Positions 8,909-17,430 of a DNA stretch of 64,000 nt are shown piece by piece; the first letter of the stretch is position 1; every line of letters starts with the position of its first letter. Source of the DNA: Lactonifactor sp. BIOML-A5 (GTDB taxonomy: Bacteria > Bacillota > Clostridia > Lachnospirales > Lachnospiraceae); NCBI RefSeq assembly GCF_009677585.1, contig NZ_WKYV01000001.1, forward strand, positions 282,666 to 346,665. Reading direction: 5' to 3'. The translations under genes were made by a program, and so were the position numbers. The notes under the pieces were generated by a model that was not told where the DNA came from, searched no databases, and worked only from the letters and a program-made list of their open reading frames with translations.

Positions 8909-9985
8909 TTATTGATACATTTCCTCATAATACTTCTGGTAGTCCCCGCTGGTAACACGTTTCATCCAGTCTTCATGTTCAAAGAACCACTGAATCGTCA
9001 GACGTATTCCGTCCTCGAACTTAGTCTCAGGATACCAGCCAATCTCTTCCTTTATCTTATCCGGTGCGATGGCATACCTTCTGTCATGGCCCTTCCGGTC
9101 TTCCACATAGGTTATCAGTTCTTTGCTCACCAGCTTCTTCCTGGGATCTCCCTCCGGCAGCATATCCTGGAGCGTATCCAGAATAATATGAATAATTTCA
9201 ATGTTCTGCTTTTCGTTGTGTCCCCCGATATTATATGTCTCAAAAAGCCTCCCCTTTTCCTGCACCATGTCTATTCCTTTCGCATGGTCCTCTACATAAA
9301 GCCAGTCACGGACATTTTTTCCGTCCCCGTAGACCGGCAGTTTTTTGCCGTGAAGAGCATTATTGATGATAAGAGGAATCAGCTTTTCCGGGAACTGGTA
9401 GGGCCCGTAGTTATTGCTGCAGTTTGTGATATTAGCCGGAAATTTATAGGTATCCATATAAGATTTCACCAGCATGTCTGAGGATGCTTTACTTGCAGAG
9501 TATGGGCTGTGCGGATCGTAGGGCGTTGTCTCATAGAAAAACTCATCCTCATTCTCCAGTGAACCGTATACCTCGTCAGTGGATACATGCAGAAAACGCT
9601 TATCCTCTTTATATGAACCATCGGGAAGTTCCCAGGCGGCCTTGGCAGCGTTGAGCATTACCAATGTCCCCAGCACGTTTGTTTTTACAAAGATATCCGG
9701 ATTTTTAATACTTCTGTCCACATGGCTTTCCGCCGCGAAATGAACCACCCTGTCAACATCATTCTCCTCAAAAATTCTGTTGATCGCCTCACTGTCACAG
9801 ATGTCTGCTTTTATAAATGTATAATTATCCCTGTCTTCAACATCCTTTAAGTTCTCCAGGTTGCCGGCATATGTCAGCTTGTCTACATTTATAATTCGGA
9901 TCGCATCATCATATTTTTTTAACATATAATGGATATAGTTAGAACCGATAAAGCCTGCTCCCCCAGTAACTACATATGTTTTCAT
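8909..9985 (-). CDS. rmlB: dTDP-glucose 4,6-dehydratase
   Basis: The 358-residue protein is an extended short-chain dehydrogenase. TGGAGFIGSNY at the N-terminus binds NAD, HFAAESHVDRS and the YSASKASSD (YxxxK) catalytic motif follow, as does the STDEVYG block. I start at ATG 9985 because GGAGG lies 12 bases upstream and the protein then begins MKTYVVTGG; a longer frame of 14 extra codons has no support. It is the first gene of the minus-strand polysaccharide operon, with a strong promoter about 50-80 bp upstream. It yields dTDP-4-keto-6-deoxyglucose, the branch-point sugar for rhamnose and for 4-amino-4,6-dideoxygalactose. Confidence 0.96.
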   Translation of the reverse strand: MKTYVVTGGAGFIGSNYIHYMLKKYDDAIRIINVDKLTYAGNLENLKDVEDRDNYTFIKADICDSEAINRIFEENDVDRVVHFAAESHVDRSIKNPDIFVKTNVLGTLVMLNAAKAAWELPDGSYKEDKRFLHVSTDEVYGSLENEDEFFYETTPYDPHSPYSASKASSDMLVKSYMDTYKFPANITNCSNNYGPYQFPEKLIPLIINNALHGKKLPVYGDGKNVRDWLYVEDHAKGIDMVQEKGRLFETYNIGGHNEKQNIEIIHIILDTLQDMLPEGDPRKKLVSKELITYVEDRKGHDRRYAIAPDKIKEEIGWYPETKFEDGIRLTIQWFFEHEDWMKRVTSGDYQKYYEEMYQ

Positions 9986-10035
9986 TGGTTTAATTTCCTC
10001 CGTAAATTCTCGTTTAAAATTGCACACTGCTTATT

Positions 10036-10064
10036 ATTATAGCATTTACCGTGCTATGTTTCAA
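10036..10064 (-). promoter_or_regulatory. Promoter of the rmlB polysaccharide operon
   Basis: On the minus strand a TTGAAA -35 box (10059-10064) is separated by exactly 17 bases from a perfect TATAAT -10 box (10036-10041). It points at rmlB, whose ATG lies about 50 bp downstream. No other good promoter is seen between rmlB and the left edge, where gene gaps are mostly under 90 bp, so this promoter probably drives the whole ten-gene operon. Confidence 0.8.
10039..10057. promoter_or_regulatory. Inverted repeat in the rmlB promoter spacer (candidate operator)
   Basis: ATAGCA and TGCTAT form a perfect 6-bp inverted repeat with a 7-bp spacer that occupies almost all of the region between the -10 and -35 boxes of the rmlB promoter. 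Such a placement would let a bound dimer block RNA polymerase. No matching copy was noticed elsewhere in the window, so the binding protein is unknown. Confidence 0.4.
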
Positions 10065-10160
10065 GATTTTATATTTTATGCAGATAGTACCTTTGATTAT
10101 CTTTTTCTGGCCATTTTACAAAACATGTATTAAAATATTACTGAAAGGAAGGTACTACAA

Positions 10161-11051
10161 ATGAAGAAAAAGTATATTGGATTCATAATCTGTCTTATAC
10201 TTATATGTGCTGTTATGTTCGCCAGTTACAGAAGATTTCAATCTTCTCACACAACTTGGACCATCACACAATATGGAGACAATGACGGAAAAAACCAAAT
10301 GTTTTATACCATCGAGTCTTCTGCAGGAGGACTTGTAGTAGTTGACGGCGGATGGACTGATAATGAAGAAAATGTAAGAGAGGCAATTGCAGAAAAAGGA
10401 AATTCCGTTGATGCCTGGATTCTTACCCACCCTCATCCAGATCATATAGGCGCCTTTAACCAAGTCTACGCCAACCCACAGGGAATTACTATTAAAGAAA
10501 TCTATACGATTGCTCTGGATTACCAAGCGTATGAAAAAAAGGCCCAGGAATGGGATGATATTAACACCTATAAAACCTTCTTGGATTTGACGAAAGGAAC
10601 TGACAGCCTGAAATATCTTCATACCGGTGACAGCTTTTCTTTGCTTGGTCTAACTGTAAATGTATTCAGCGCATACGATGACCATGTAGATCAGGTAACC
10701 AATGATCTGTGCAACGATGGATCACTCATGTTCAAGATCAATGGAAAAGAGGAAAGCATGCTTTTCTGTTCCGATGTGGGCGCTGTTATGAGTGACGAAA
10801 TTATCGCAGCGTATGGTTCTCAGCTCAAAACAGATTACATACAGATGGGACACCATGGAAACGGAGGATTAAGCGAAGAGTTTTATAAGCTCACCCAGCC
10901 GAAAGCAGCTTTCTTTGATGCCCCAGACTGGCTTATGAATAATACCAATGGCGGCACATATAATACACCTGAAAAACGGGATCTTATGGCAAATATGTCA
11001 GCTGAAATTTATTATTATGCAACCGCACCCAATACGATATATCTAAAGTAA
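10161..11051 (+). CDS. Membrane-anchored metallo-beta-lactamase-fold hydrolase
   Basis: The 296-residue protein starts with a lysine-rich N-terminus and one hydrophobic span (residues 6-22) that could be a signal anchor, so it is probably extracytoplasmic. The MBL fold is shown by THPHPDHIG at residues 89-97, the first zinc-binding motif, then LFCSDVG near 200 and GHHGNGG near 225. It resembles the ComEC-type MBL domain and other secreted MBL hydrolases but has no choline-binding repeats. It stands alone on the plus strand, divergent from the rml operon, with AAAGGAAGG 8 bases before its ATG. The substrate is unknown. Confidence 0.75.
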   Translation: MKKKYIGFIICLILICAVMFASYRRFQSSHTTWTITQYGDNDGKNQMFYTIESSAGGLVVVDGGWTDNEENVREAIAEKGNSVDAWILTHPHPDHIGAFNQVYANPQGITIKEIYTIALDYQAYEKKAQEWDDINTYKTFLDLTKGTDSLKYLHTGDSFSLLGLTVNVFSAYDDHVDQVTNDLCNDGSLMFKINGKEESMLFCSDVGAVMSDEIIAAYGSQLKTDYIQMGHHGNGGLSEEFYKLTQPKAAFFDAPDWLMNNTNGGTYNTPEKRDLMANMSAEIYYYATAPNTIYLK

Positions 11052-11134
11052 ACAATAAAATCTGATGGAGACATTTAGAAATATCGATAATTTATAATTT
11101 TCTGGTACCTGCGTTCTCGATCGCTTTAACAGTC

Positions 11135-11172
11135 AGATGGCAGGGATTACTCAACAGGCATCCCTGTCATCT
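11135..11172. terminator. Hairpin between the MBL gene and the aminopeptidase gene
   Basis: AGATGGCAGGGAT pairs with ATCCCTGTCATCT across a 12-base loop with one mismatch. It lies between two convergent genes and may end both transcripts, although neither side has a convincing T-run. The rest of 11052-11185 shows nothing else. Confidence 0.4.
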
Positions 11173-11185
11173 TCTGTGTTATTCT

Positions 11186-12517
11186 CTACCTCCTAATGCA
11201 AAATCTCCCAGCCCCTTGCTGAACAATACTTAGGCCAAAAAACTCTCTGGCCACCTTAACTAAATAGAATGCATCCTTCACTCCTCCAGTCTCATACGGA
11301 GAGTGCATTGCCAATTGAGCCAAACCAATATCTACAGTGTTCATAGCAGTTTGATTGTTTGCTATATTTCCAAGGGTTGAGCCTCCTGCGATATCGGAGC
11401 GGTTAGTAAATACCTGACAGGGGACATCTATCTCTTTGCAGAGTGTCTTGAATACGGCAGTTGCCACCCCATCTGTGGTATATTTTTGGTTTGCATTATA
11501 CTTGAGTACAATTCCTCCGTTTAAATACGGCCGATTAACAGGATCCGCTTTATCTCCATGATTTGGATGCACTCCGTGAGCATTGTCTGCAGAGAGCATA
11601 AAACTTGACGCTAGAGCCATATAGTATTGTTCTTCACTTCTGCCCAGACTCCTATTAATTCGCATCAGTGTGTCCTTTAAAAAGGTAGACGCCGCACCCT
11701 GCTTTGTCCCGCTTCCTACTTCCTCATTGTCCAGTACACAGTGTACCGGAACACTCTCCCCATCTTCCGCAGTCAGAAACCCCCGGAAGGACGAAAATGC
11801 ACATTCCAGATCGTCCAGCCTCCCGCTTGAGATATACTCCTCCCCGGCGCCCCAGAAAGTGCCCTTCACTCTGTTGTACAAAAAGAGATCGTGTCCCAGT
11901 ATATCCTCTTCGCTAACTTCTGCGGCATCTGCAATTATCTTCATCAGACTCCCATTTGCAGTCTCATCCCCCAGTACAGGAAGCATATCTGTCTGTGGAT
12001 TATACTTGTATCCGTCGTTTACTTCTCTGTTCATATGAATTGCAAGATTGGGGATCATCACCAGATCCCTTTCTACATTTACTAATCTGGTTGCAATCTC
12101 TCCCCCTTCATTCACCAAAATCCGTCCCGCAATGGACAGAGGACGGTCAAACCAGGGAGCACAGAGCATCCCGCCGTATTTTTCTACATTCAGCTTCGTA
12201 TAGTGTTTTTCCGCCTCCATCTCCGGATTCTCTTTGATTTTAAAAGTAGGGGAATCGCTGTGGCTTGCCATAATCTGGTACCCTATATAGTTTCTGCGGG
12301 GAATTCTGAAGGCAATCAGGGAGGATTCATTTCTAGCCACATAATACTTCCCCCCCTCCTTCAGTTCCCAGGACTCACTCTCCAAAAGTTCCTCATACCC
12401 TTCTGTATGCAAAACCTCTTTCATATTTTTTACTACGTGAAAACATGTGGGACTCTTCCCTATAAACTCCAGGAGTTCCTCCGCAGTTCTGCGGTACTCA
12501 CAATTTTTTTCTGTCAT
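11186..12517 (-). CDS. M18 family aminopeptidase
   Basis: This is a cytosolic di-zinc aminopeptidase of family M18 (aspartyl aminopeptidase/ApeB type), which removes N-terminal residues from peptides. Metal and catalytic motifs are ASHSDSPTFK near residue 80, the DNEEVGSG block near 258, and SADNAHGVHPNH near 308. The length of 443 residues is normal. I start at ATG 12517 because AAGGAGAGG sits 6 bases upstream; two earlier start codons in the same frame have no ribosome binding site. The gene follows the amino-acid permease closely, so the two probably form a small peptide/amino-acid use operon. Confidence 0.92.
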   Translation of the reverse strand: MTEKNCEYRRTAEELLEFIGKSPTCFHVVKNMKEVLHTEGYEELLESESWELKEGGKYYVARNESSLIAFRIPRRNYIGYQIMASHSDSPTFKIKENPEMEAEKHYTKLNVEKYGGMLCAPWFDRPLSIAGRILVNEGGEIATRLVNVERDLVMIPNLAIHMNREVNDGYKYNPQTDMLPVLGDETANGSLMKIIADAAEVSEEDILGHDLFLYNRVKGTFWGAGEEYISSGRLDDLECAFSSFRGFLTAEDGESVPVHCVLDNEEVGSGTKQGAASTFLKDTLMRINRSLGRSEEQYYMALASSFMLSADNAHGVHPNHGDKADPVNRPYLNGGIVLKYNANQKYTTDGVATAVFKTLCKEIDVPCQVFTNRSDIAGGSTLGNIANNQTAMNTVDIGLAQLAMHSPYETGGVKDAFYLVKVAREFFGLSIVQQGAGRFCIRR

Positions 12518-12544
12518 TTCTATCCTCTCCTTTTCCATCAAAAA

Positions 12545-13948
12545 TTATAACCGCTCCCTTTTCGCCAGATACGGCATAACAAAGCCCAGACCCACCAAAA
12601 GGAAGGGGGTAACAATATTTAATACCAGTTGAAAGGAATCCTCTGAATAGATCCCTCCCACGCAGGCCGCGGCAGTAAATAAAAAGCACCATCCGCCCAG
12701 CAGAATTCCCAACGTCTTACTTTTTACAAAGCGGTACTCAGCGGGAAAATCCTCCTGCGACTTTTTCAGGGCAATGTATCCCACAAATACCCAAAGGTAC
12801 CTAAGGGGCATACAGACAGAGTTAACCTTTATCAGCCAGCGAATCAGTACATCCACGCTGCCAATCCCCAGTGCAGGCACAATAATTAAAACTGCCACAA
12901 TAATCATAACCAATTTATGTCCATTTGTATATGCCCCATTTGCATTTTGAACAAACATTTTTTTAGGAATAAACTCGTCGTCCGCACTTCCTAAAAGCAT
13001 TCTTAAGGGGGCATCAATGGATAACACCATAACGGAGAATTGACCGATTAGATTTGTAAGCGCATAAAAAATCACAAAAAAGTTCCCTGCATGGTAATAA
13101 CCTCCAAGCTTCTGAAATGCATAATACGCGCCGTTGGTCATCAGATCATCCGGGATATGGCGGGAATCAAACATCATTCCCATAGCAATGGTTCCTAGAA
13201 TTGCACAGACTGCCACCATAACAGCCAAAGCTATCATACCTTTGGAAAAATCTCTGGAGGGATCCTTCATTTTGTTTACATAAGGGGAAATTTTCTCGCA
13301 TCCCCCAACCGCAAATACTAATATGGACAATCCCGTAAAAAATTTCATATCAAATGCAGGAAGAAATGTGTCCCAATCCCAGTGTATATTCACAAGCGAC
13401 GCATCTGTAATAAGGGGGGCTGCCATCATAAGCAGTATATACAGCAGAGACATTACAAACATGGCAGTTCCGGCAAGGGTTGCCAGTGTCTTCAAAATTC
13501 GTATCCCTTTTGAGGCAATATACATGGCAAATAAAAAAACACCAAGGCAGATGCCCTGGAGGACTAATGTATTCATCTGACTTGCCCGGTTGTCCTGAAA
13601 CAGTGCCCAGCTTCCTGCAATCAGGGCGGCACTGGGTTTTTGAGAAATATAAGGCATATGGACAATCCAGTACGTCCATCCGGCATAATATGCCATTTTA
13701 GGACCAATAGTCTCCCATATCCAGGAGCTTACCCCTCCGCTGGAGAATTTAAAGGCAGAACCCAGCTCTCCAACCATCAGTGCATAGGGGATAAAATAAA
13801 TAATGAAGATCAGCAGCCATGAGACGATTGCCTTCAGGCCTCCGTATTCCGCGAAGCCGTTGATCACATTGCCGAAGCTCCAGACTGTGGAGAAGGCCAT
13901 GAAGGCAAGGCTGTGCCACAGAATCTTTTTTGAAGTTTTCTGTTTCAT
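12545..13948 (-). CDS. APC-family amino acid permease
   Basis: The 467-residue protein has about twelve hydrophobic segments and belongs to the amino acid-polyamine-organocation superfamily. The N-terminal region FSTVWSFGNVINGFAEYGG is the unwound substrate-binding helix 1 typical of the family, followed by the FSSGGVSSWIWE segment resembling GadC/YjeM-type antiporters. The substrate cannot be read from sequence; glutamate/GABA-like or another amino acid is possible. GGAGG lies ahead of the ATG. The downstream aminopeptidase suggests import of amino acids or exchange linked to peptide breakdown. Confidence 0.85.
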   Translation of the reverse strand: MKQKTSKKILWHSLAFMAFSTVWSFGNVINGFAEYGGLKAIVSWLLIFIIYFIPYALMVGELGSAFKFSSGGVSSWIWETIGPKMAYYAGWTYWIVHMPYISQKPSAALIAGSWALFQDNRASQMNTLVLQGICLGVFLFAMYIASKGIRILKTLATLAGTAMFVMSLLYILLMMAAPLITDASLVNIHWDWDTFLPAFDMKFFTGLSILVFAVGGCEKISPYVNKMKDPSRDFSKGMIALAVMVAVCAILGTIAMGMMFDSRHIPDDLMTNGAYYAFQKLGGYYHAGNFFVIFYALTNLIGQFSVMVLSIDAPLRMLLGSADDEFIPKKMFVQNANGAYTNGHKLVMIIVAVLIIVPALGIGSVDVLIRWLIKVNSVCMPLRYLWVFVGYIALKKSQEDFPAEYRFVKSKTLGILLGGWCFLFTAAACVGGIYSEDSFQLVLNIVTPFLLVGLGFVMPYLAKRERL

Positions 13949-14190
13949 AATGGGATATTCCTCCTGTAGTTGCCCGATTCAAAATAAGAATTGATGGGGG
14001 ATATTAATATAGAGGATTCCCATGATTAAAATTATTATCCATAATTTGTTATTTGAACATTGTAAGATCTGTGTAAAATTTTGTATGATTATGTAATATT
14101 ATATGTTATGATTCTTAAGATTAGTTTAAGATATAAATAGTATAATTTAAATTAAATATCCAAGTTTAGATCTGATTTGGGAGGAAATCT
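13949..14190. other. Divergent AT-rich intergenic region
   Basis: This 242-bp gap separates the minus-strand permease from the plus-strand LtaS-like gene and is very AT-rich. A TATAAT box about 50 bp before the LtaS-like ATG is a likely -10 for that gene, but the -35 is poor. A GGGAGG ribosome binding site precedes the ATG at 14191. I see no RNA gene or coding sequence. Base composition drops here and stays AT-rich to about 41.7 kb. Confidence 0.5.
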
Positions 14191-16119
14191 ATGAAAAATT
14201 ATTGTCATTATAATAAAAAGCTACTTTTTTGCAGCCTATTTTACATACTTCTAACACTCCTTTTGTACTCCTCGGTGAATCAAGCATATCCCTATTCCCT
14301 ACAAAACGCCTGTCTATTAATACTACTAGTACTGATCACAGTTGGGTTGATACCTCTTCAGCTATGTAAGGAGACGTTTTTATTAAAAATCTACGGTATT
14401 TTCATATTTATTATAACACCTTTTATCACTTACATAATGATAGAGTTTTTAAACAATAATAATGCATTACAGTTGAGCGGTATACGTATTGCCATGAACC
14501 TTTTCTGGTATTATGCCATGTATTGCCTTCTCTTTGTCTTAAGTAACCGGACTTCACTTGCCTTAGTTGTCGGTAACGTCTTTTTTGTTTCAGCAGGGAT
14601 TATTAATCAGTTTATATTACAGTTTAAAGGTGTCCCCATTCATCCTGGGGATTTGCTAGCCTTACAGACAGCTCTTAGTGTCTCAGATGCTTACACCTTT
14701 CAATTGAACCAAACTATGCTGCTTGTTATTATCATTACAGTATTAATTTGTGTACTGGCTGTAAAAGGCAATCTCTCATGCTATAAATGGAAAGTCCGAA
14801 TACCTATAAATCTATCGCTAATCTCGATCATCTTAATTTATTCCTCATTTTTTTTCGATAAGCAATATATTGAAAAGATGGATGTTAGGCCTTATGTATG
14901 GAGCCGAACACAGGGGTATATTGATAATGGAACACTATTGAGCTTTATGACAAATATAGAATACCTTTTTGCTGATAAGCCAGAAGGATATACTAAAGCT
15001 GCTGCACAGGAAGTATTATCTTCTTACTCGAACAATACTGAAACTGGAAATGTAGTGATAAATAATGAGGCTCCTACTATTATAACTATCATGAATGAGT
15101 CTTTCTCTGACTTGACCAGATTAGGAGTTACAGAAATGAGCAGTGACTATTTATCCTATTTTCATTCCATTGACACACCCATGGTTAGCGGGAATCTTTA
15201 TGTATCCATCTGTGGCGGACTTACAAGCAATACAGAGTTTGAATTCCTGACAGGTAATTCAATGGCCCTTCTGCCAGAAGGCAGCATACCATTTATTAAT
15301 TACGTGCATGAGGGTGCATCATCTATAATTGGAGATTTAAACGAAAAAGGCTATAAAACCCATTTTATACATCCTTATGAGAGTACTGGCTGGGGGCGGG
15401 ATATTGCTTATCAATGCTTCGGTGTAAGTAATACCAGTTTTATTGATGATTTCTACGATCCAGAATTATTACGAGGTAAGGTAAGCGATCGCAGCTCCTA
15501 TGATAAGGTGATTGATATTTACAATAATAATGATACTAACGCACCTCTTTTTATCTTTAACGTAACAATGCAAAATCATGGCGGCTATGATACAGGTTAT
15601 GAAAAAAGCGTTACACTTAATATGAAGGGTGATTACCCCCTCACAGAAGAATATCTTTCAATAGTTCAGCAATCAGACTCCGCACTCCAATTTTTGTTAG
15701 ATTATTTTTCTCAAGAAGACTCACCTGTAATAATACTTTTCTTCGGAGATCATCAGCCTTCAATAGAAGCTGAACTCTGGAATGAAGTAATTGGAAAACC
15801 AGAAGAAGAACGCACTATTGAGGAAATAATGATTAATTATCAGGTACCTTTCTTCATATGGGCTAATTATGAAATTGAGGAAAAGGAGTACTCACATATA
15901 AGTGCTAATTACTTATCAAATCTCCTATATGAGACTGCAGGACTGAACCTAAATGATTATCAGGTGTTTTTAAAAACCCTGTATGAAGACTGGCCGGTAA
16001 TTACGGTACGAGGATGTATGGATACAGATGGCCAATGGTTTTATTATGATGAAATTAAAGATCTGGAGGAAATCAAGAAATACCAGTATGTAGAATATTT
16101 GAATTTATTCGATTACTAA
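14191..16119 (+). CDS. LtaS-like membrane phosphoglycerol transferase (sulfatase superfamily)
   Basis: The 642-residue protein has an N-terminal membrane domain with roughly seven spans (residues 10-225) and an extracellular sulfatase-fold domain. Conserved catalytic elements of LtaS/MdoB-type enzymes are visible: IIMNESFSDL-like metal-binding Glu near 302, the nucleophile region GGLTSNTEFEF with Thr near 344, and FFGDHQPS near 526. Such enzymes transfer glycerol-phosphate from phosphatidylglycerol to a lipid or polysaccharide acceptor outside the membrane. After the domain there is an unusual 45-residue tail. It lies beside envelope polysaccharide and phosphocholine genes, so it may build or decorate a teichoic-acid-like polymer; polymer making versus side-group addition cannot be decided. 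Confidence 0.85.
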   Translation: MKNYCHYNKKLLFCSLFYILLTLLLYSSVNQAYPYSLQNACLLILLVLITVGLIPLQLCKETFLLKIYGIFIFIITPFITYIMIEFLNNNNALQLSGIRIAMNLFWYYAMYCLLFVLSNRTSLALVVGNVFFVSAGIINQFILQFKGVPIHPGDLLALQTALSVSDAYTFQLNQTMLLVIIITVLICVLAVKGNLSCYKWKVRIPINLSLISIILIYSSFFFDKQYIEKMDVRPYVWSRTQGYIDNGTLLSFMTNIEYLFADKPEGYTKAAAQEVLSSYSNNTETGNVVINNEAPTIITIMNESFSDLTRLGVTEMSSDYLSYFHSIDTPMVSGNLYVSICGGLTSNTEFEFLTGNSMALLPEGSIPFINYVHEGASSIIGDLNEKGYKTHFIHPYESTGWGRDIAYQCFGVSNTSFIDDFYDPELLRGKVSDRSSYDKVIDIYNNNDTNAPLFIFNVTMQNHGGYDTGYEKSVTLNMKGDYPLTEEYLSIVQQSDSALQFLLDYFSQEDSPVIILFFGDHQPSIEAELWNEVIGKPEEERTIEEIMINYQVPFFIWANYEIEEKEYSHISANYLSNLLYETAGLNLNDYQVFLKTLYEDWPVITVRGCMDTDGQWFYYDEIKDLEEIKKYQYVEYLNLFDY

Positions 16120-16239
16120 AGTGCTTATTACGCTTAATGCCTATATAATACCCCAAAATTTACATTAGTAACATACCCCTGGAAATAAGGCTACAGTTTA
16201 TCTTAATTGATTCCTGCAGGGATATCAGGAAAAAGATAT

Positions 16240-16272
16240 GGGGCATCATGAGTCGTAAAATCATGATGCCCC
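16240..16272. terminator. Terminator hairpin between convergent LtaS-like and esterase genes
   Basis: GGGGCATCATGA pairs perfectly with TCATGATGCCCC over 12 bp with a 9-base loop. Read on the minus strand it is followed by ATATCTTTTT, so it fits best as the terminator of the choline-binding esterase gene; the plus strand side has no T-run. The rest of 16120-16321 is featureless. Confidence 0.7.
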
Positions 16273-16321
16273 GCCTTAGGACTATATATCGCTCGGCAGC
16301 CCATTGTATTTAAGGTTAACA

Positions 16322-17430
16322 TCATGGTATCCAAACCCCATTAGATGATAAATTGTAACTTTTATTATTAAGGACAATTCTTCCTGTTGCCATTGCCCCG
16401 TTAGAATTCAGGTAATACCAATTAGAGCCGTCCAGCAGCCAGCCAGTACTCATAGCGCCATCCACACTAAAATAATACCAATTATTTTTTATGTATTTCC
16501 AGCCGATCACCATAGCTCCATTAGCATTAAGGTAATACTTTTTATTTCCTAATGGCAGCCATCCCACTGCCATATCACCATTTTTATATAAATAATACCA
16601 AATTCCGTTGTCCAAAAGCCATCCTGTAGCCATTGCACCATCTGGCTTTAAATAGTACCATTTATTATTTATATATTTCCAACCCACATTCATAATTCCA
16701 TTATGGCTAAAATAGTACCAATTGTGACCAACTTCTTTCCAACCTACTACCATAGAACCGCTGGAATCAAGATAGTACCAATAACCATTATCTAAAACCC
16801 ATCCCGTTTTCATCGTTCCATCAGTGCTCATAAAATACCATGCATTCCCAATATATTTCCAGCCTGTTGTCATATTCCCTTTTTGAGGAATAAAATAATA
16901 CCAGTGGCCTGCAATCTGGTTCCAACCTGTTGCCATTTTACCATTTGAGTTCAGGTAATACCAAACTCCATTTAATTGAATCCAACCGGTATGCATAAAA
17001 CTGTCATTTCCAAAGTAATACCAATATCCATCAATAAATTTCCATTCGTTTTTTGCAAATGATGTATCTGAGTTCTGATATCTCCAGAATCCGCCTTCCT
17101 TTTTCCAACCTGCTACCGGAAAAGGTTGATCTGGCTGATAGATACCATCTTTATCTACATAATACTTTTGTTCTATCCAACAGTCTCTTTGCATTTTCCC
17201 CTCATTATCGTAATAAGAATACGCTTGACTCTCTTCATCATAATACCACCCGGTAGCAAAGGATCCGTCTTCTGTGATAAAATAAGTATCTTCACCATAG
17301 CTCCACCTGCCAACATCAGCTAGAACATTACCTTTATCCTCAAAATAATATTTTTTACCATCAATCTTCTGCATTCCAGTTTTCTGGTAACACGTCCTGC
17401 CAAATTCATCAAAATAGTACAACGCATCAT
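16322..17430 (-). repeat. Choline-binding (CW_binding) repeat array of the esterase
   Basis: About thirteen imperfect tandem units of roughly 20 residues (60 bp) follow the pattern GW-x-WYYL-x-G-x-M-x-TGW. Each unit contributes the Trp/Tyr cage that binds choline in pneumococcal LytA and CbpE. At DNA level the units are degenerate, so the array is old and not a recent expansion. Confidence 0.85.

Noticed and set aside
10161..11051. Second phosphorylcholine esterase
   Set aside because: It shares only the general metallo-beta-lactamase fold; it lacks Pce-specific blocks and choline-binding repeats.
16322..17430. CRISPR-like periodicity
   Set aside because: The periodic DNA is an in-frame protein repeat array (choline-binding units), with no constant repeat/variable spacer structure.
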